From a virus: a DNA stretch of 64,000 nucleotides. Position numbers and translations under genes: made by a program. The stretch covers positions 1 through 64,000 of the IMG/VR virus record IMGVR_UViG_3300017759_003727, one strand, 5' to 3'. A model generated the notes under the pieces. The model was given only the letters and a program-made list of their open reading frames with translations, ran no database searches and was not told the DNA's origin. Below are positions 6,554 to 14,139 of this stretch, piece after piece. The first letter of the stretch is position 1, and each line of letters starts with the position of its first letter.

Positions 6554-7315
6554 TTACTTCTTTATACTACCATCAGATGCTTGATTGTCAAGCACTTTTG
6601 CCCAATAATAGCAGTCTTTTTCTCCTTTTTTTCTGTTCCAATATATCGCTCTAGCGATTGCACTAGGAACATTATACATTGAAGAAAATTCTATCCAATG
6701 ATTCTCAATTTTTTGATACTCACTTAGATGTTTAGATTGGTCGAGTCCATAGGCTTGGAACAGGTGTGTGTCTGCACACATTACTTTTGCATCAAAGGTG
6801 TATATCATCTCTAAAGCGAACGATACCTTTGCCAAGCCCAAGCCCAAGATTTCTTTCACAAGACCATCACGGAACTCTGACCATTTCTGATTTTTTTTAA
6901 ATTTAAATAAATTTGGGTTCTGCCAAAATTTTGTAGCGAACTGACTGATAAATTTAGTGCGATTGTGATACAGACCGACTCCACTTTTGATTAGCTTTTG
7001 TTTAAGCACATCATCACGATTAAACCATTCGGTAAAGTCTTTGATTGCAAGGTAGCCTCGCATATTCGATTCGTAAGATGTATGGACGGAACAGAAAGCA
7101 AACAACCATTTTTGGAACACTTCCATATCGTTGGTGCATTTGAGCTTCTCCCAAACAAGTGAGGTGTCGATAATTTCATCTTCGGTAATTGAAGCAAAGA
7201 ACTTCTCCACATCACGCTTGTCGCATTTTTGAATGTGAACACGATTCTTGTCATCAAGGAAATTTAATTGTTGAGCTTCCTTAGTCTCAGTATAAGTTAA
7301 AAAATCTAATTGCAT
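6554..7315 (-). CDS. HhH-GPD-type DNA glycosylase-like protein
   Basis: 253 residues. The C-terminal half has a helix-hairpin-helix-like segment (ILGLGLAKVSFALEMIY, about residue 156) followed by MCADTHLFQAYG, which matches the spacing of the hairpin and catalytic Asp in endonuclease III/OGG-type glycosylases. These excise damaged bases from DNA. The catalytic Lys is one position away from its usual place, so a lyase activity is uncertain. It lies between rIIA and rIIB, which is unusual; the rII genes are normally adjacent. Confidence 0.5.
   Translation of the reverse strand: MQLDFLTYTETKEAQQLNFLDDKNRVHIQKCDKRDVEKFFASITEDEIIDTSLVWEKLKCTNDMEVFQKWLFAFCSVHTSYESNMRGYLAIKDFTEWFNRDDVLKQKLIKSGVGLYHNRTKFISQFATKFWQNPNLFKFKKNQKWSEFRDGLVKEILGLGLAKVSFALEMIYTFDAKVMCADTHLFQAYGLDQSKHLSEYQKIENHWIEFSSMYNVPSAIARAIYWNRKKGEKDCYYWAKVLDNQASDGSIKK
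6564..6591 (-). promoter_or_regulatory. sigma70-type promoter for rIIB with a 46-base leader
   Basis: TTGACA, 16 bases, TAGTAT on the minus strand, overlapping the 3' end of the upstream gene. Unlike the leaderless copies, the ATG is 46 bases downstream and has a Shine-Dalgarno sequence. Confidence 0.7.
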
Positions 7316-7345
7316 TATAAAATAATTTGTTTGATTAAAAGATTG

Positions 7346-7377
7346 GTTGGCTAGGGACTACCACACCCCTAGCCAAC
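7346..7377 (-). terminator. Perfect 11-bp hairpin after rIIA
   Basis: GTTGGCTAGGG and its exact complement, with a 10-base loop, 13 bases after the rIIA stop. On the minus strand it is followed by CAATCTTTTAATC, a weak U-tract. It may be a terminator, an RNA-stability element or a processing site between rIIA and the next gene. Confidence 0.6.
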
Positions 7378-7389
7378 GCTGATTATCTA

Positions 7390-9531
7390 CTACTTTCCGA
7401 TATACGCTAACACATCTGAAATATTCGTTGCTCTGTCGCCAATGCAACCCTCAAGGCAATACTTTGCCATAGGAAACGCTTTGTCGAAAGCTCGCTTCCT
7501 CGCTAATGATTCGCCACTTAACTTTTGTGGCTTGAGTCTTTCCATCACATAGTCGTGATTGTAATCTTGATTGTAAACTTTTGATTGTTTCAATCTCCAA
7601 CCATCATAATTTTTTAATAAATTTTTTAAAATTTCATTTAGGTTATCTTTTGGGAACTTAGCAATATCTTCCATCAAGGTTTTGTCGTACTCATTAAAAA
7701 GCTCTTTTTCTTCGTACCACTTAACATAGTTTTGAATACTCTCGTCTTGCTTGACCAAATCTTCATAGACATCATCAAGGCAAATCCAATTATCCTTTTT
7801 CTCAATTCGACTCTTTAGGTTTTTACGAACACCCCAAATGCTTTCTTTTAAATTAGGAATGTTTGATAAATAACTTTTAATGAATTGATAAGGATTAATT
7901 TCACATTCGCCACTTGCACCAAGGTGTTTTTTGTAAGGCTCAAAAGTAATTTTGTTCGCATAGTAATTAACATAATAGAATGTTTTACTATCGTCATCAA
8001 AATCCACATCTTTGTCTATTCCCCAATAGGAATCAAGATTTGCCCACTCGTGTCGAACACTACTGTCGAACTTTAGAATATCCATAGCTGATAAAGATTT
8101 CACAACACCTTTCTTCCTAGCTTTCTGTGGAGCAATCATTCGCTCGCACTCTGAGAGCAGTTTGACATTTGGGTGGTTACAATCTTTGACTCGCTGAATA
8201 CACAAGGCATCAGTATCGTATGTGCCATCAATACTATCGGCTTTCATACCCTGTGAATTGATAAGCACAATCTTGGCGAATCCTCTGTCTATGTTATTCT
8301 CTTTCTCCCAATCGTGCAGGAACATACATCTTGACTTTGGAGAGCGAGGACTTGGAGAATCATCAACGATATAAATTACATCTTTTTTTGGAGCGTTATC
8401 ATTGTAAGTGTACCTTGAATGAGAGAAACTCAAGTTACCATTTTCTCTAGTGGTAATGTGAGTTTCTTTACTAATCCAATCTTTAGGAAATAGAATACCA
8501 TTCACATCTTTGAACTTGTCAGAAGAGACTTTGAGCTTTGTACCGAATCTCTGTCTGTAAGTTTCCATAGCTCTGTGCATAATCTCACTAGCTTCATAGA
8601 AAGTATCAGCCTTGTCCATCTGACTAGCTAACTCTTCATTGAGCTTGGCGAATATCTTATCTGATGCTTTCTTGAGAGCTTTTTTAACTGACGGATTATA
8701 CTCCAATGTCTCACGACTATGGTGCAACTTGAACTCGCCAATCTCTGCTTTATAAACAACACCATTCTTGAACATAAACCATTCTTCATCTTTGTTTACC
8801 TTGTATGGAATACCACCCATAAGAACATAGGGTTCGTCTCCATAGTGAGCGACATCTTCCCAATAACTATTCTCTCTATACAAATCAAATACATCATTGG
8901 ATTCTTGTGCTTCGCCCAATCTTAAATCGCCCCAACCCTCGTTGAGTAGCTCAATATCATCTTTACGATACCACCAAGTTTTTTTAAAAATTTTAAAAAA
9001 TTGTTCAATGTCATCTCTTTTGATTCCGACTTGAATATAAATTCCATCAGCTTCTTTAGTTGGCTGACTTTCAATTTGCGAAACAATAGTATCGTCTTGT
9101 TCGTCCACTCTTATAATATAGGAATGTTTGTGACCTTTATGTACAGACCTTACAATAAAAGAATCTGTATATGATAAAGGTGCGAATCGCCCAATGCCAA
9201 ATCCACCGATTGATTCGTTGGACTCACGCTTGGTTGACTTGCCATACTTAGTATAAAGACCTAGCATATCTTCCTCACTCAAACCACACCCAAAATCTCG
9301 TACTATAAAGTTAGGTTCGATTCTAGTTGGTAATTGAATGTCTACCTTTTTGCTTTTAGTAACATCAAGTGCATTTGCAATAATCTCACGAATGGTAGCT
9401 AACATCGGATTGGAATAATTATTCCGTAAAAGAGATGCAATGTATCGCATATCTTCTGTATCAATAGAACAAGACTTTTGCTTGGCAATGCCTTGGGACT
9501 TTATGTTTTTGGTTTTGGTTTCGATAATCAT
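7390..9531 (-). CDS. rIIA: rIIA-like GHKL ATPase
   Basis: 713 residues, about the size of T4 rIIA (725). The N-terminus has the GHKL nucleotide-binding motifs in order: N-box IREIIANALDVTKSKK (about residue 43), G1 box RDFGCGLSEEDM (about 73) and GGFGIGRFAPLSY (about 105), as in rIIA, MutL and Hsp90. The rest is a long family-specific region. It works with rIIB at the cell membrane in T4, blocking a prophage exclusion system. The ATG at 9531 is fixed by its promoter. Two internal A-tracts occur (at 7611 and 8981) where they encode Lys-rich helices. Confidence 0.9.
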   Translation of the reverse strand: MIIETKTKNIKSQGIAKQKSCSIDTEDMRYIASLLRNNYSNPMLATIREIIANALDVTKSKKVDIQLPTRIEPNFIVRDFGCGLSEEDMLGLYTKYGKSTKRESNESIGGFGIGRFAPLSYTDSFIVRSVHKGHKHSYIIRVDEQDDTIVSQIESQPTKEADGIYIQVGIKRDDIEQFFKIFKKTWWYRKDDIELLNEGWGDLRLGEAQESNDVFDLYRENSYWEDVAHYGDEPYVLMGGIPYKVNKDEEWFMFKNGVVYKAEIGEFKLHHSRETLEYNPSVKKALKKASDKIFAKLNEELASQMDKADTFYEASEIMHRAMETYRQRFGTKLKVSSDKFKDVNGILFPKDWISKETHITTRENGNLSFSHSRYTYNDNAPKKDVIYIVDDSPSPRSPKSRCMFLHDWEKENNIDRGFAKIVLINSQGMKADSIDGTYDTDALCIQRVKDCNHPNVKLLSECERMIAPQKARKKGVVKSLSAMDILKFDSSVRHEWANLDSYWGIDKDVDFDDDSKTFYYVNYYANKITFEPYKKHLGASGECEINPYQFIKSYLSNIPNLKESIWGVRKNLKSRIEKKDNWICLDDVYEDLVKQDESIQNYVKWYEEKELFNEYDKTLMEDIAKFPKDNLNEILKNLLKNYDGWRLKQSKVYNQDYNHDYVMERLKPQKLSGESLARKRAFDKAFPMAKYCLEGCIGDRATNISDVLAYIGK

Positions 9532-9538
9532 TCCACAA

Positions 9539-9566
9539 ATATTGCCATAGATTTTTAATATGTCAA
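9539..9566 (-). promoter_or_regulatory. sigma70-type promoter giving leaderless rIIA mRNA
   Basis: TTGACA, 16 bases, CAATAT, 7 bases, ATG at 9531 (17/AATATT/6 is an equivalent reading). Confidence 0.7.
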
Positions 9567-9576
9567 GCCCTCATAG

Positions 9577-9609
9577 CAAAAAAAATCGCCCCAAGATTGA
9601 GACGATTTT
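9577..9609 (-). terminator. Rho-independent terminator upstream of rIIA
   Basis: On the minus strand an 11-bp stem (AAAATCGTCTC pairing with GGGGCGATTTT, two or three G-U pairs) and a 6-base loop run into a T8 tract. It isolates rIIA and its promoter from the membrane-protein operon upstream. Confidence 0.7.
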
Positions 9610-9651
9610 GTAAGTGGCTAAAAACCAACGACTTATGAGTAAAATTTTTTT

Positions 9652-9771
9652 TTACTTTTTTCCAATAAGTTTCTTTGCAAAGCCAACAACAGATTCAACA
9701 ACGCCTGTATGTTTACGCCCAACAAGAATACCTACTGTAAAGCCAACGAGAAAAATAACGATTGTATTCAT
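9652..9771 (-). CDS. Small membrane protein, 39 residues
   Basis: ATG at 9771 reads MNTIVIFLVGFTVGILVGRK followed by a Lys-rich tail (VGFAKKLIGKK). One glycine-containing hydrophobic helix, similar in style to YtxH-type or accessory holin peptides. The A-tract element lies directly upstream. Confidence 0.55.
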   Translation of the reverse strand: MNTIVIFLVGFTVGILVGRKHTGVVESVVGFAKKLIGKK

Positions 9772-9797
9772 AATTTTTAAATAATTTTTTTAAATTT
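9772..9797 (-). repeat. Phased A-tract leader element
   Basis: AT-only leader with A-runs at about 10-base spacing between the stop of the gene ending at 9796 and the ATG at 9771. Confidence 0.5.
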
Positions 9798-10107
9798 AAG
9801 AGGCACTTTTCTTAGTAGTGCGTTTACGAGCAACTTTTTTCTTTGCTACCTTTTTCTTGGCAGTTTTTTTAGTTGCAGTTTTTTTGGGTGCTTTCCCACC
9901 TTCCCACGCTTCATTTTTTGGTGTGGTTGGGTCGTCAGCTACGAATTCGCCTTTGCTTGTTCTAGCTCGCTTCGGCTTGCTCGTGCTTGATGTTTTATTT
10001 GGCTCACTAGACTTCGGTGAGCGATTTTTATTTCTTTTGGTTTCGATAACTGCAACAACAACGATTGCAACTAGAAACCAAGTGATTGGGTTTGTTAATA
10101 ATTCCAT
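9796..10107 (-). CDS. Membrane protein with a histone H1-like lysine-rich tail
   Basis: 103 residues in three parts: an N-terminal hydrophobic helix (PITWFLVAIVVVAVIE, residues 7-22), a linker containing KGEFVADDPTTPKNEAWEGG, and a tail of KKTAKKK/KKKVAKKK-type repeats like histone H1 or AlgP. The middle motif (ADDPTTPKNEAW) recurs in other phage proteins. The tail should bind DNA or another polyanion, so the protein may tether DNA to the membrane. That role is inferred. Confidence 0.7.
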   Translation of the reverse strand: MELLTNPITWFLVAIVVVAVIETKRNKNRSPKSSEPNKTSSTSKPKRARTSKGEFVADDPTTPKNEAWEGGKAPKKTATKKTAKKKVAKKKVARKRTTKKSAS

Positions 10108-10147
10108 ATATATACTTATTTGCGATTTTTTTAATTAGTGAGCGATT

Positions 10148-10426
10148 TTAGTCCTCGTCAGAACCTTTATGTTTATCTGTGATATGACGCTCTTGTATTA
10201 GAATTTTTAATTTCATATTTAATCTAATCATATCATTATCTAATGCTTGGATTTGCTTTTTTAGCTTTCCTAGCGAAGAACCCACGCCATCTAAGGCAGG
10301 ATTAACTTTAGTGGTGACCCATTTCCAAATGTGCCACACGAAAAATCCAAGACCCACTAATGCGATTAGTGAGAATCCGAATTTGGCAATTATATCTGCC
10401 CAGTGTTGAAATTCATATCCACTCAT
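10148..10426 (-). CDS. Membrane protein with coiled coil (holin-like)
   Basis: 92 residues: one hydrophobic helix (FGFSLIALVGLGFFVWHIWKW, residues 16-36), then a coiled coil (LGKLKKQIQALDNDMIRL) and an acidic, His-containing tail. This layout is seen in phage BhlA/XhlA-like lysis accessory proteins. It lies in a run of four similar membrane proteins. Confidence 0.6.
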   Translation of the reverse strand: MSGYEFQHWADIIAKFGFSLIALVGLGFFVWHIWKWVTTKVNPALDGVGSSLGKLKKQIQALDNDMIRLNMKLKILIQERHITDKHKGSDED

Positions 10427-10445
10427 AATTTTATATTATATATTG

Positions 10446-10601
10446 TTAAAGTCTTTTTTCTATTTTTTTTTGTTCTATGATGTATTCTTTTTCCTTAGTT
10501 TCTTTTTTGAAATTGTTTAAACGCCAAACTTCTCTTTCAAGAGAGTCCACTCTTTTGAAAAGTTTTTCTATTTGATAATTATCTATTTGGAAATCAGTCA
10601 T
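10446..10601 (-). CDS. Small coiled-coil protein, 51 residues
   Basis: ATG at 10601 reads MTDFQIDNYQIEKLFKRVDS and ends KKIEKRL; all helix, with heptad-like Leu/Val spacing (VDSLEREVWRL). Its start overlaps the end of the upstream dioxygenase gene by 8 bases. Probably a spanin- or holin-accessory-like coiled coil, but it has no signal or anchor. Confidence 0.55.
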   Translation of the reverse strand: MTDFQIDNYQIEKLFKRVDSLEREVWRLNNFKKETKEKEYIIEQKKIEKRL

Positions 10602-11187
10602 TCAAAAACCTTTCTTTATAAAAGCCGTCCAAAGTAATTGGTGATTCTGAATATACGCAAGCATACAAACCTCTTTCTTTATTTGACTCGTTTGGTTTCG
10701 ATGAGTGAGTTGTATTTCCATTTATAATTAAAATATCTTTTTGTTTTGGTAGAATAGTTTCCCATTCCTTAGTGTCTTTATTTAATACTGAAAAAGCCCC
10801 ATTGTCAATAGTAAAATCATCTAGTATCCAAGAACAGTTTATAGTATGTATTTGTTTTTCTTTATTTTCGTTGCCAAATTGATTATCATAATGTGGAGCA
10901 AACTCCATTTTATCGTTTGGTAACTTATAAACTACTTGGTCATTAAATAACCATATTTGCTCTCCGAGTATTCGATAAGCAATTTCATACATAAATGCTG
11001 AAGTATAAGCGTCCCAAAGTTTTCTGCTTTGTTTGCTCGCACAAGTCACTATTGGGTGCGAAGTTTTAGATTGTTTTTTTCTGAGTCTTAAACCTTCTTC
11101 TTTAACTATTTGAAGATAGTCATTTGGCACAGCATTATTTATAATAACCCAACCTTTTTTGCTGTAATGTTCTAGGTCAATCGTCAT
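10594..11187 (-). CDS. Phytanoyl-CoA dioxygenase-like 2-oxoglutarate/Fe(II) oxygenase
   Basis: 197 residues from the ATG at 11187 (MTIDLEHYSKKGW), which lies inside the end of the upstream gene; the longer frame is rejected. The PhyH fold is recognisable: N-terminal YSKKGWVIINNAVP, the iron ligands HYD (about residue 117) and the distal His in TTHSSKPN, with a following Arg. These enzymes hydroxylate small molecules or modified groups using oxygen and 2-oxoglutarate. The substrate is unknown. Its position within a lysis-type membrane cassette is odd. Confidence 0.75.
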   Translation of the reverse strand: MTIDLEHYSKKGWVIINNAVPNDYLQIVKEEGLRLRKKQSKTSHPIVTCASKQSRKLWDAYTSAFMYEIAYRILGEQIWLFNDQVVYKLPNDKMEFAPHYDNQFGNENKEKQIHTINCSWILDDFTIDNGAFSVLNKDTKEWETILPKQKDILIINGNTTHSSKPNESNKERGLYACVYSESPITLDGFYKERFLND

Positions 11188-11404
11188 CTTTACGGCAACA
11201 GCATTTATCATTATTTGAAACATACCCTGCTACAATACCAACTATGCCCGATATGGACATCTTTAATAGTGTAACAATACTCTCATCTATGGGTTTATTT
11301 TCCTTCAAACAAACATAAAAGTCGCCTATTGTGATTATGGTTAAAAGTCCTAAAAGACCCCAAACTAAAATCAAAACAACACTATCTCTATTTTTTTTAA
11401 TCAT
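11177..11404 (-). CDS. Holin-like membrane protein
   Basis: 75 residues from the ATG at 11404 (MIKKNRDSVVLILVWGLLGL), which overlaps the previous stop. Two hydrophobic helices (residues 8-28 and about 45-64, SISGIVGIVAGYV) with a Lys start and a Cys/Lys-rich end (NDKCCCRKDDD) are typical of class II holins. Holins make the membrane lesion that triggers lysis. No sequence family was recognised with certainty. Confidence 0.6.
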   Translation of the reverse strand: MIKKNRDSVVLILVWGLLGLLTIITIGDFYVCLKENKPIDESIVTLLKMSISGIVGIVAGYVSNNDKCCCRKDDD

Positions 11405-11681
11405 CTCTAGCGTCCTCTTTACCTTCGCTCGCTGCGATTCTGTCAAGATTCGGCTCACAATTAAACGCACAAGAAAACTGTGCATCAATCTTAACAATAT
11501 CATTGTTCATTACATCTACTCTATTTTCTAAAGAAAGTAATGATTTGCTCAAAGATGAAATTCTATCTGTAACTTGAGCTAATAAGAATTTAAGAATAAT
11601 AAAAAGAAAATACCCAACTGCTATGGCAGATGTAACTGGAATTCCCACTTGTTCTACAAAATTTAGTATGTCTCCTATCAT
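11397..11681 (-). CDS. Membrane protein with coiled coil
   Basis: 94 residues: an N-terminal hydrophobic region (VTSAIAVGYFLFIILKFLLA, residues 16-35) then a coiled coil (ISSLSKSLLSLENRVDVM) and a Cys-containing acidic end. Same layout as the gene at 10148, so the two may be paralogues or a pair. A GCAAATAA sequence precedes the ATG by about 8 bases, also seen before the gene starting at 10107. Confidence 0.6.
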   Translation of the reverse strand: MIGDILNFVEQVGIPVTSAIAVGYFLFIILKFLLAQVTDRISSLSKSLLSLENRVDVMNNDIVKIDAQFSCAFNCEPNLDRIAASEGKEDARDD

Positions 11682-11710
11682 AATGTTTTATTTGCAATTT
11701 TTAAAATTAG

Positions 11711-12196
11711 TCAGCCTTTTCTACCTCCTGGTGTGAAGTAGAATCCAATGATTGCCCCCAAAGTGGTGATTGCGACAAGAGAGATGTGTCCAGTAGTGAT
11801 TGAAGTGGTGATGTCTGCTCCACTTGGGAAGGTAATGAGTCCCCAAAAGATTGAGGTTGCTTCTTTGTTTTCTGGTGGTGTGAAGGTAACAAGGGTTGTG
11901 TTAGGGAAGAGGGTGCAGAGTATTGAGATGATCGCAAAGTTGAGCATCCCCATAAAAGCGATAAGACGACGAGTAGCACGAGTAAACATGCCAGTGTCTT
12001 TATCGGTTTCGCCAATAAGCATTTTTTGAAACTCAATGTCCATTCCGCGGATTTGCATATCCCTAATAAGCTCTCTGCGTTCTTTTGCAGCTTTAGCTTC
12101 TGACATGCCTTGAAAAGATCCACCAACAATTTTAAGCATACTGCCCATGCCAGTCGCCCCCAGTGTGGATAATAACATCGTGATAAGTCCAAACAT
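11711..12196 (-). CDS. Three-helix holin-like membrane protein
   Basis: 161 residues with a short N-terminal helix (FGLITMLLSTLGATGMGSML), a charged helical linker (KAAKERRELIRDMQIRGMD) and two C-terminal hydrophobic helices (FMGMLNFAIISILCTLF; HISLVAITTLGAIIGFYF). This resembles the three-helix holin family of phages and gene-transfer agents. A late-type box precedes it by 6 bases, consistent with a lysis role. An overlapping reading frame of similar length is a shadow with a Ser/Leu-rich composition. Confidence 0.7.
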   Translation of the reverse strand: MFGLITMLLSTLGATGMGSMLKIVGGSFQGMSEAKAAKERRELIRDMQIRGMDIEFQKMLIGETDKDTGMFTRATRRLIAFMGMLNFAIISILCTLFPNTTLVTFTPPENKEATSIFWGLITFPSGADITTSITTGHISLVAITTLGAIIGFYFTPGGRKG

Positions 12197-12202
12197 AATT
12201 TC

Positions 12203-12211
12203 ATTTACACT
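12203..12211 (-). promoter_or_regulatory. Late-type promoter box
   Basis: AGTGTAAAT, 6 bases, ATG at 12196 (minus strand). One of ten copies with 6-8 base spacing in the window. Confidence 0.65.
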
Positions 12212-12241
12212 ATAATAACTTAAGATAGAAATTTTTCAATT

Positions 12242-12835
12242 TTATACAAAACTATATGGGTTTTCGCCCTTTAAACTAGACAAATCCAGATTTATAGCAT
12301 TTTGTAAATCTATTATGGTTTTATCCCAATTATCAAAATCCCCTAAATAGTCAAATTTATCGTGGTTAGGTTGCAATTCCTCATACAATTCATAAAAATC
12401 ACTTTGAAAAATATCTTTTATTTGTTTGTTTTCACATAAGTGAACGAATTCGTCTTTTGTAAACTTAGTTAATGGTTCATACGATTTATAAAGATGTCTG
12501 ACGTATTCTGAATTTGGGTTAGTTTTTAGGTAATTAATAGACCCAAAGTATTTTACGGCACAATAAAACTCTTCAAATAGTTTATTTTGAGGTATTTTTA
12601 TACCAAACCAAAAATCTCCAACTTGTTTATTGACTTTATGTGTTTGAAAAATTCCATATAAAAAAGAACTTCTTCTAAAAACCGAATTATTTTGCGATAT
12701 TTTTAATGGATTATCCTTAATTCCTCTTTTAAGAGAAAAAACTTCATGTATATGACTTGAATCTTTGAATTGTTTCTGTATTAAGTCTAAAATTTTAGGA
12801 TATAACCTACAAGGAGTCGCTTGGAATATTATCAT
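12242..12835 (-). CDS. Unknown phage protein
   Basis: 197 residues, MIIFQATPCRLYPKILDLIQ onwards, ending ENPYSFV. Mixed helix and strand, rich in Phe, Tyr, Lys and Asn; soluble. The N-terminus looks like a GNAT or small alpha/beta protein, but no catalytic motif is visible. It overlaps the upstream gene by 29 bases. Confidence 0.6.
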   Translation of the reverse strand: MIIFQATPCRLYPKILDLIQKQFKDSSHIHEVFSLKRGIKDNPLKISQNNSVFRRSSFLYGIFQTHKVNKQVGDFWFGIKIPQNKLFEEFYCAVKYFGSINYLKTNPNSEYVRHLYKSYEPLTKFTKDEFVHLCENKQIKDIFQSDFYELYEELQPNHDKFDYLGDFDNWDKTIIDLQNAINLDLSSLKGENPYSFV

Positions 12836-13085
12836 CTCTACTTATTTTCGGCTCAAATTGAAAAGCGATCCTGCCAAAATTCTTATCTTTGTCCCCTATC
12901 CAAGCAGAGAACTCTATAAAATCGTCTCCCACTATAAAATCCAATATTTCAAGAAAAAAAGTTTCGTTCTGAAACTCTAATACATAGTTTTTATGGTATT
13001 TATAAGTTAAGACAGCTTCTCCATTAGCATCTTTTAGTCTATCGACTCCGTTATTTGTTCCTACTATTTTTAAATTGCCCTTCAT
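12807..13085 (-). CDS. Small beta-rich protein, unknown
   Basis: 92 residues, MKGNLKIVGTNNGVDRLKDA onwards; alternating strands suggest a beta-sandwich or head-tail accessory protein. A late-type box 6 bases upstream implies expression with the virion genes. No family recognised. Confidence 0.65.
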   Translation of the reverse strand: MKGNLKIVGTNNGVDRLKDANGEAVLTYKYHKNYVLEFQNETFFLEILDFIVGDDFIEFSAWIGDKDKNFGRIAFQFEPKISRDDNIPSDSL

Positions 13086-13091
13086 AATTTA

Positions 13092-13100
13092 ATTTACACA
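13092..13100 (-). promoter_or_regulatory. Late-type promoter box
   Basis: TGTGTAAAT, 6 bases, ATG at 13085 (minus strand). It overlaps the GTG-TAA end of the upstream methyltransferase gene. Confidence 0.6.
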
Positions 13101-13666
13101 TATTTATATACAGCCCAACATTCCTTTTTTGATTGTGATTGAAAATATTTAGGAGTAGCAATAAATTTTTCTGATACTAATCTATTTAAATGTTTCATTA
13201 TGTTTTGTTGATATCCAAAATGATGACCACAATCATCAAGCATAACTATAGTATCTCTGTGGGATAAGCCTCTACAATTAATCATATCATGATATGGCAC
13301 ATCTCCTAAATGACCACCATCAATAAAGATAAAATCATACGGAGCACTACTCATTGAGAATAAAACTTTTTTAGAGTCTCCAATAATAATTTTAAATCTA
13401 TTTGGGTATTTGTTTTTTACAAAGTCGTAACAAGTAGTAACATAATGATGTTCTCCTATATCCACTGATGTGACTTTGATGTCATCTCTTAAAGAAAGCA
13501 TAAAATCAGAAGAGTGACCCGCGTTAAACCCTACCTCTAAAACATTTTTAATTGTTGGATCATTTTTAAATAATTTTTTTAAAAAAGGTTTTTGGCCATT
13601 TATTCGACCCTCTTTTAATTGAATATTATTTCGAGATAAAAATAAGTTTAATGAGTTTTCTTCCAT
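13094..13666 (-). CDS. Class I SAM-dependent methyltransferase
   Basis: 190 residues. Rossmann-fold SAM-binding motif VLEVGFNAGHSSDFML (about residue 39), acidic ribose-binding VTSVDIGEH, then a DGGH motif (IFIDGGHLGDVPYHD) and a VMLDDCGHH motif as in O-methyltransferase/Methyltransf_24 proteins of glycan pathways. The two His/Asp motifs may bind a metal. Substrate unknown; sugars are likely given the many carbohydrate genes. Overlaps the next upstream gene by 19 bases. Confidence 0.75.
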   Translation of the reverse strand: MEENSLNLFLSRNNIQLKEGRINGQKPFLKKLFKNDPTIKNVLEVGFNAGHSSDFMLSLRDDIKVTSVDIGEHHYVTTCYDFVKNKYPNRFKIIIGDSKKVLFSMSSAPYDFIFIDGGHLGDVPYHDMINCRGLSHRDTIVMLDDCGHHFGYQQNIMKHLNRLVSEKFIATPKYFQSQSKKECWAVYKYV

Positions 13667-14139
13667 ATTTGGTGGGGCAAATTTTCTATGTCGCTCATTT
13701 TTATGATAGAAATTAAATCTTTACGACCTTCTCTTTGATAACCTTTGTATAAAGCATCTCTGCTGTTTGTTACTTTTTTGTTTAAATCACAAAGAGATTG
13801 AGCTAAACCTAACAAATAATTACGTTTGACAAGCAGAAAATCAGAAGCCCTTTCGAATGCTATGATGTCTACAGCAGACCTAAGCCAACCATCACGACCT
13901 TGGACATTTAAAAACTCAACCCAAACTAATTCATTTTGTTCGTTAGAATCAGACCGATTAATTTTTTTCTTTGCCTTAACATCTATAGTACCAAAAGATG
14001 TGTGATAATCAATGTGACGAAATTGATCCTCTCTGTTGGCTTTGCGGAAATTGGGGTCTCTGCGTTTAAGAAGAGGTGCGAAATTCTTCTCAACGCGTTG
14101 ACCACGATTCCAACTAGAAGTGTTTTTCCAATTACTCAT
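13648..14139 (-). CDS. PD-(D/E)XK nuclease-like phage protein
   Basis: 163 residues from the ATG at 14139 (MSNWKNTSSWNRGQRVEKNF), which lies within the end of mazG; the frame is open further but with no better start. It contains DYHTSFGTIDVKAKKK, fitting a D...DxK nuclease core, followed by LVWVEFLNVQGRDGWL and VDIIAFERASDFLLVKR. I recognise the overall pattern from other marine phages, where function is not established. It may be a resolvase- or restriction-type nuclease. Confidence 0.6.
   Translation of the reverse strand: MSNWKNTSSWNRGQRVEKNFAPLLKRRDPNFRKANREDQFRHIDYHTSFGTIDVKAKKKINRSDSNEQNELVWVEFLNVQGRDGWLRSAVDIIAFERASDFLLVKRNYLLGLAQSLCDLNKKVTNSRDALYKGYQREGRKDLISIIKMSDIENLPHQIWKKTH

Noticed and set aside
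11707-12204. 165-residue reading frame over the three-helix holin gene
   Set aside because: It is an out-of-frame shadow of 11711-12196; its Ser/Leu/Gln-rich sequence has no family and the late-type box supports the other frame.
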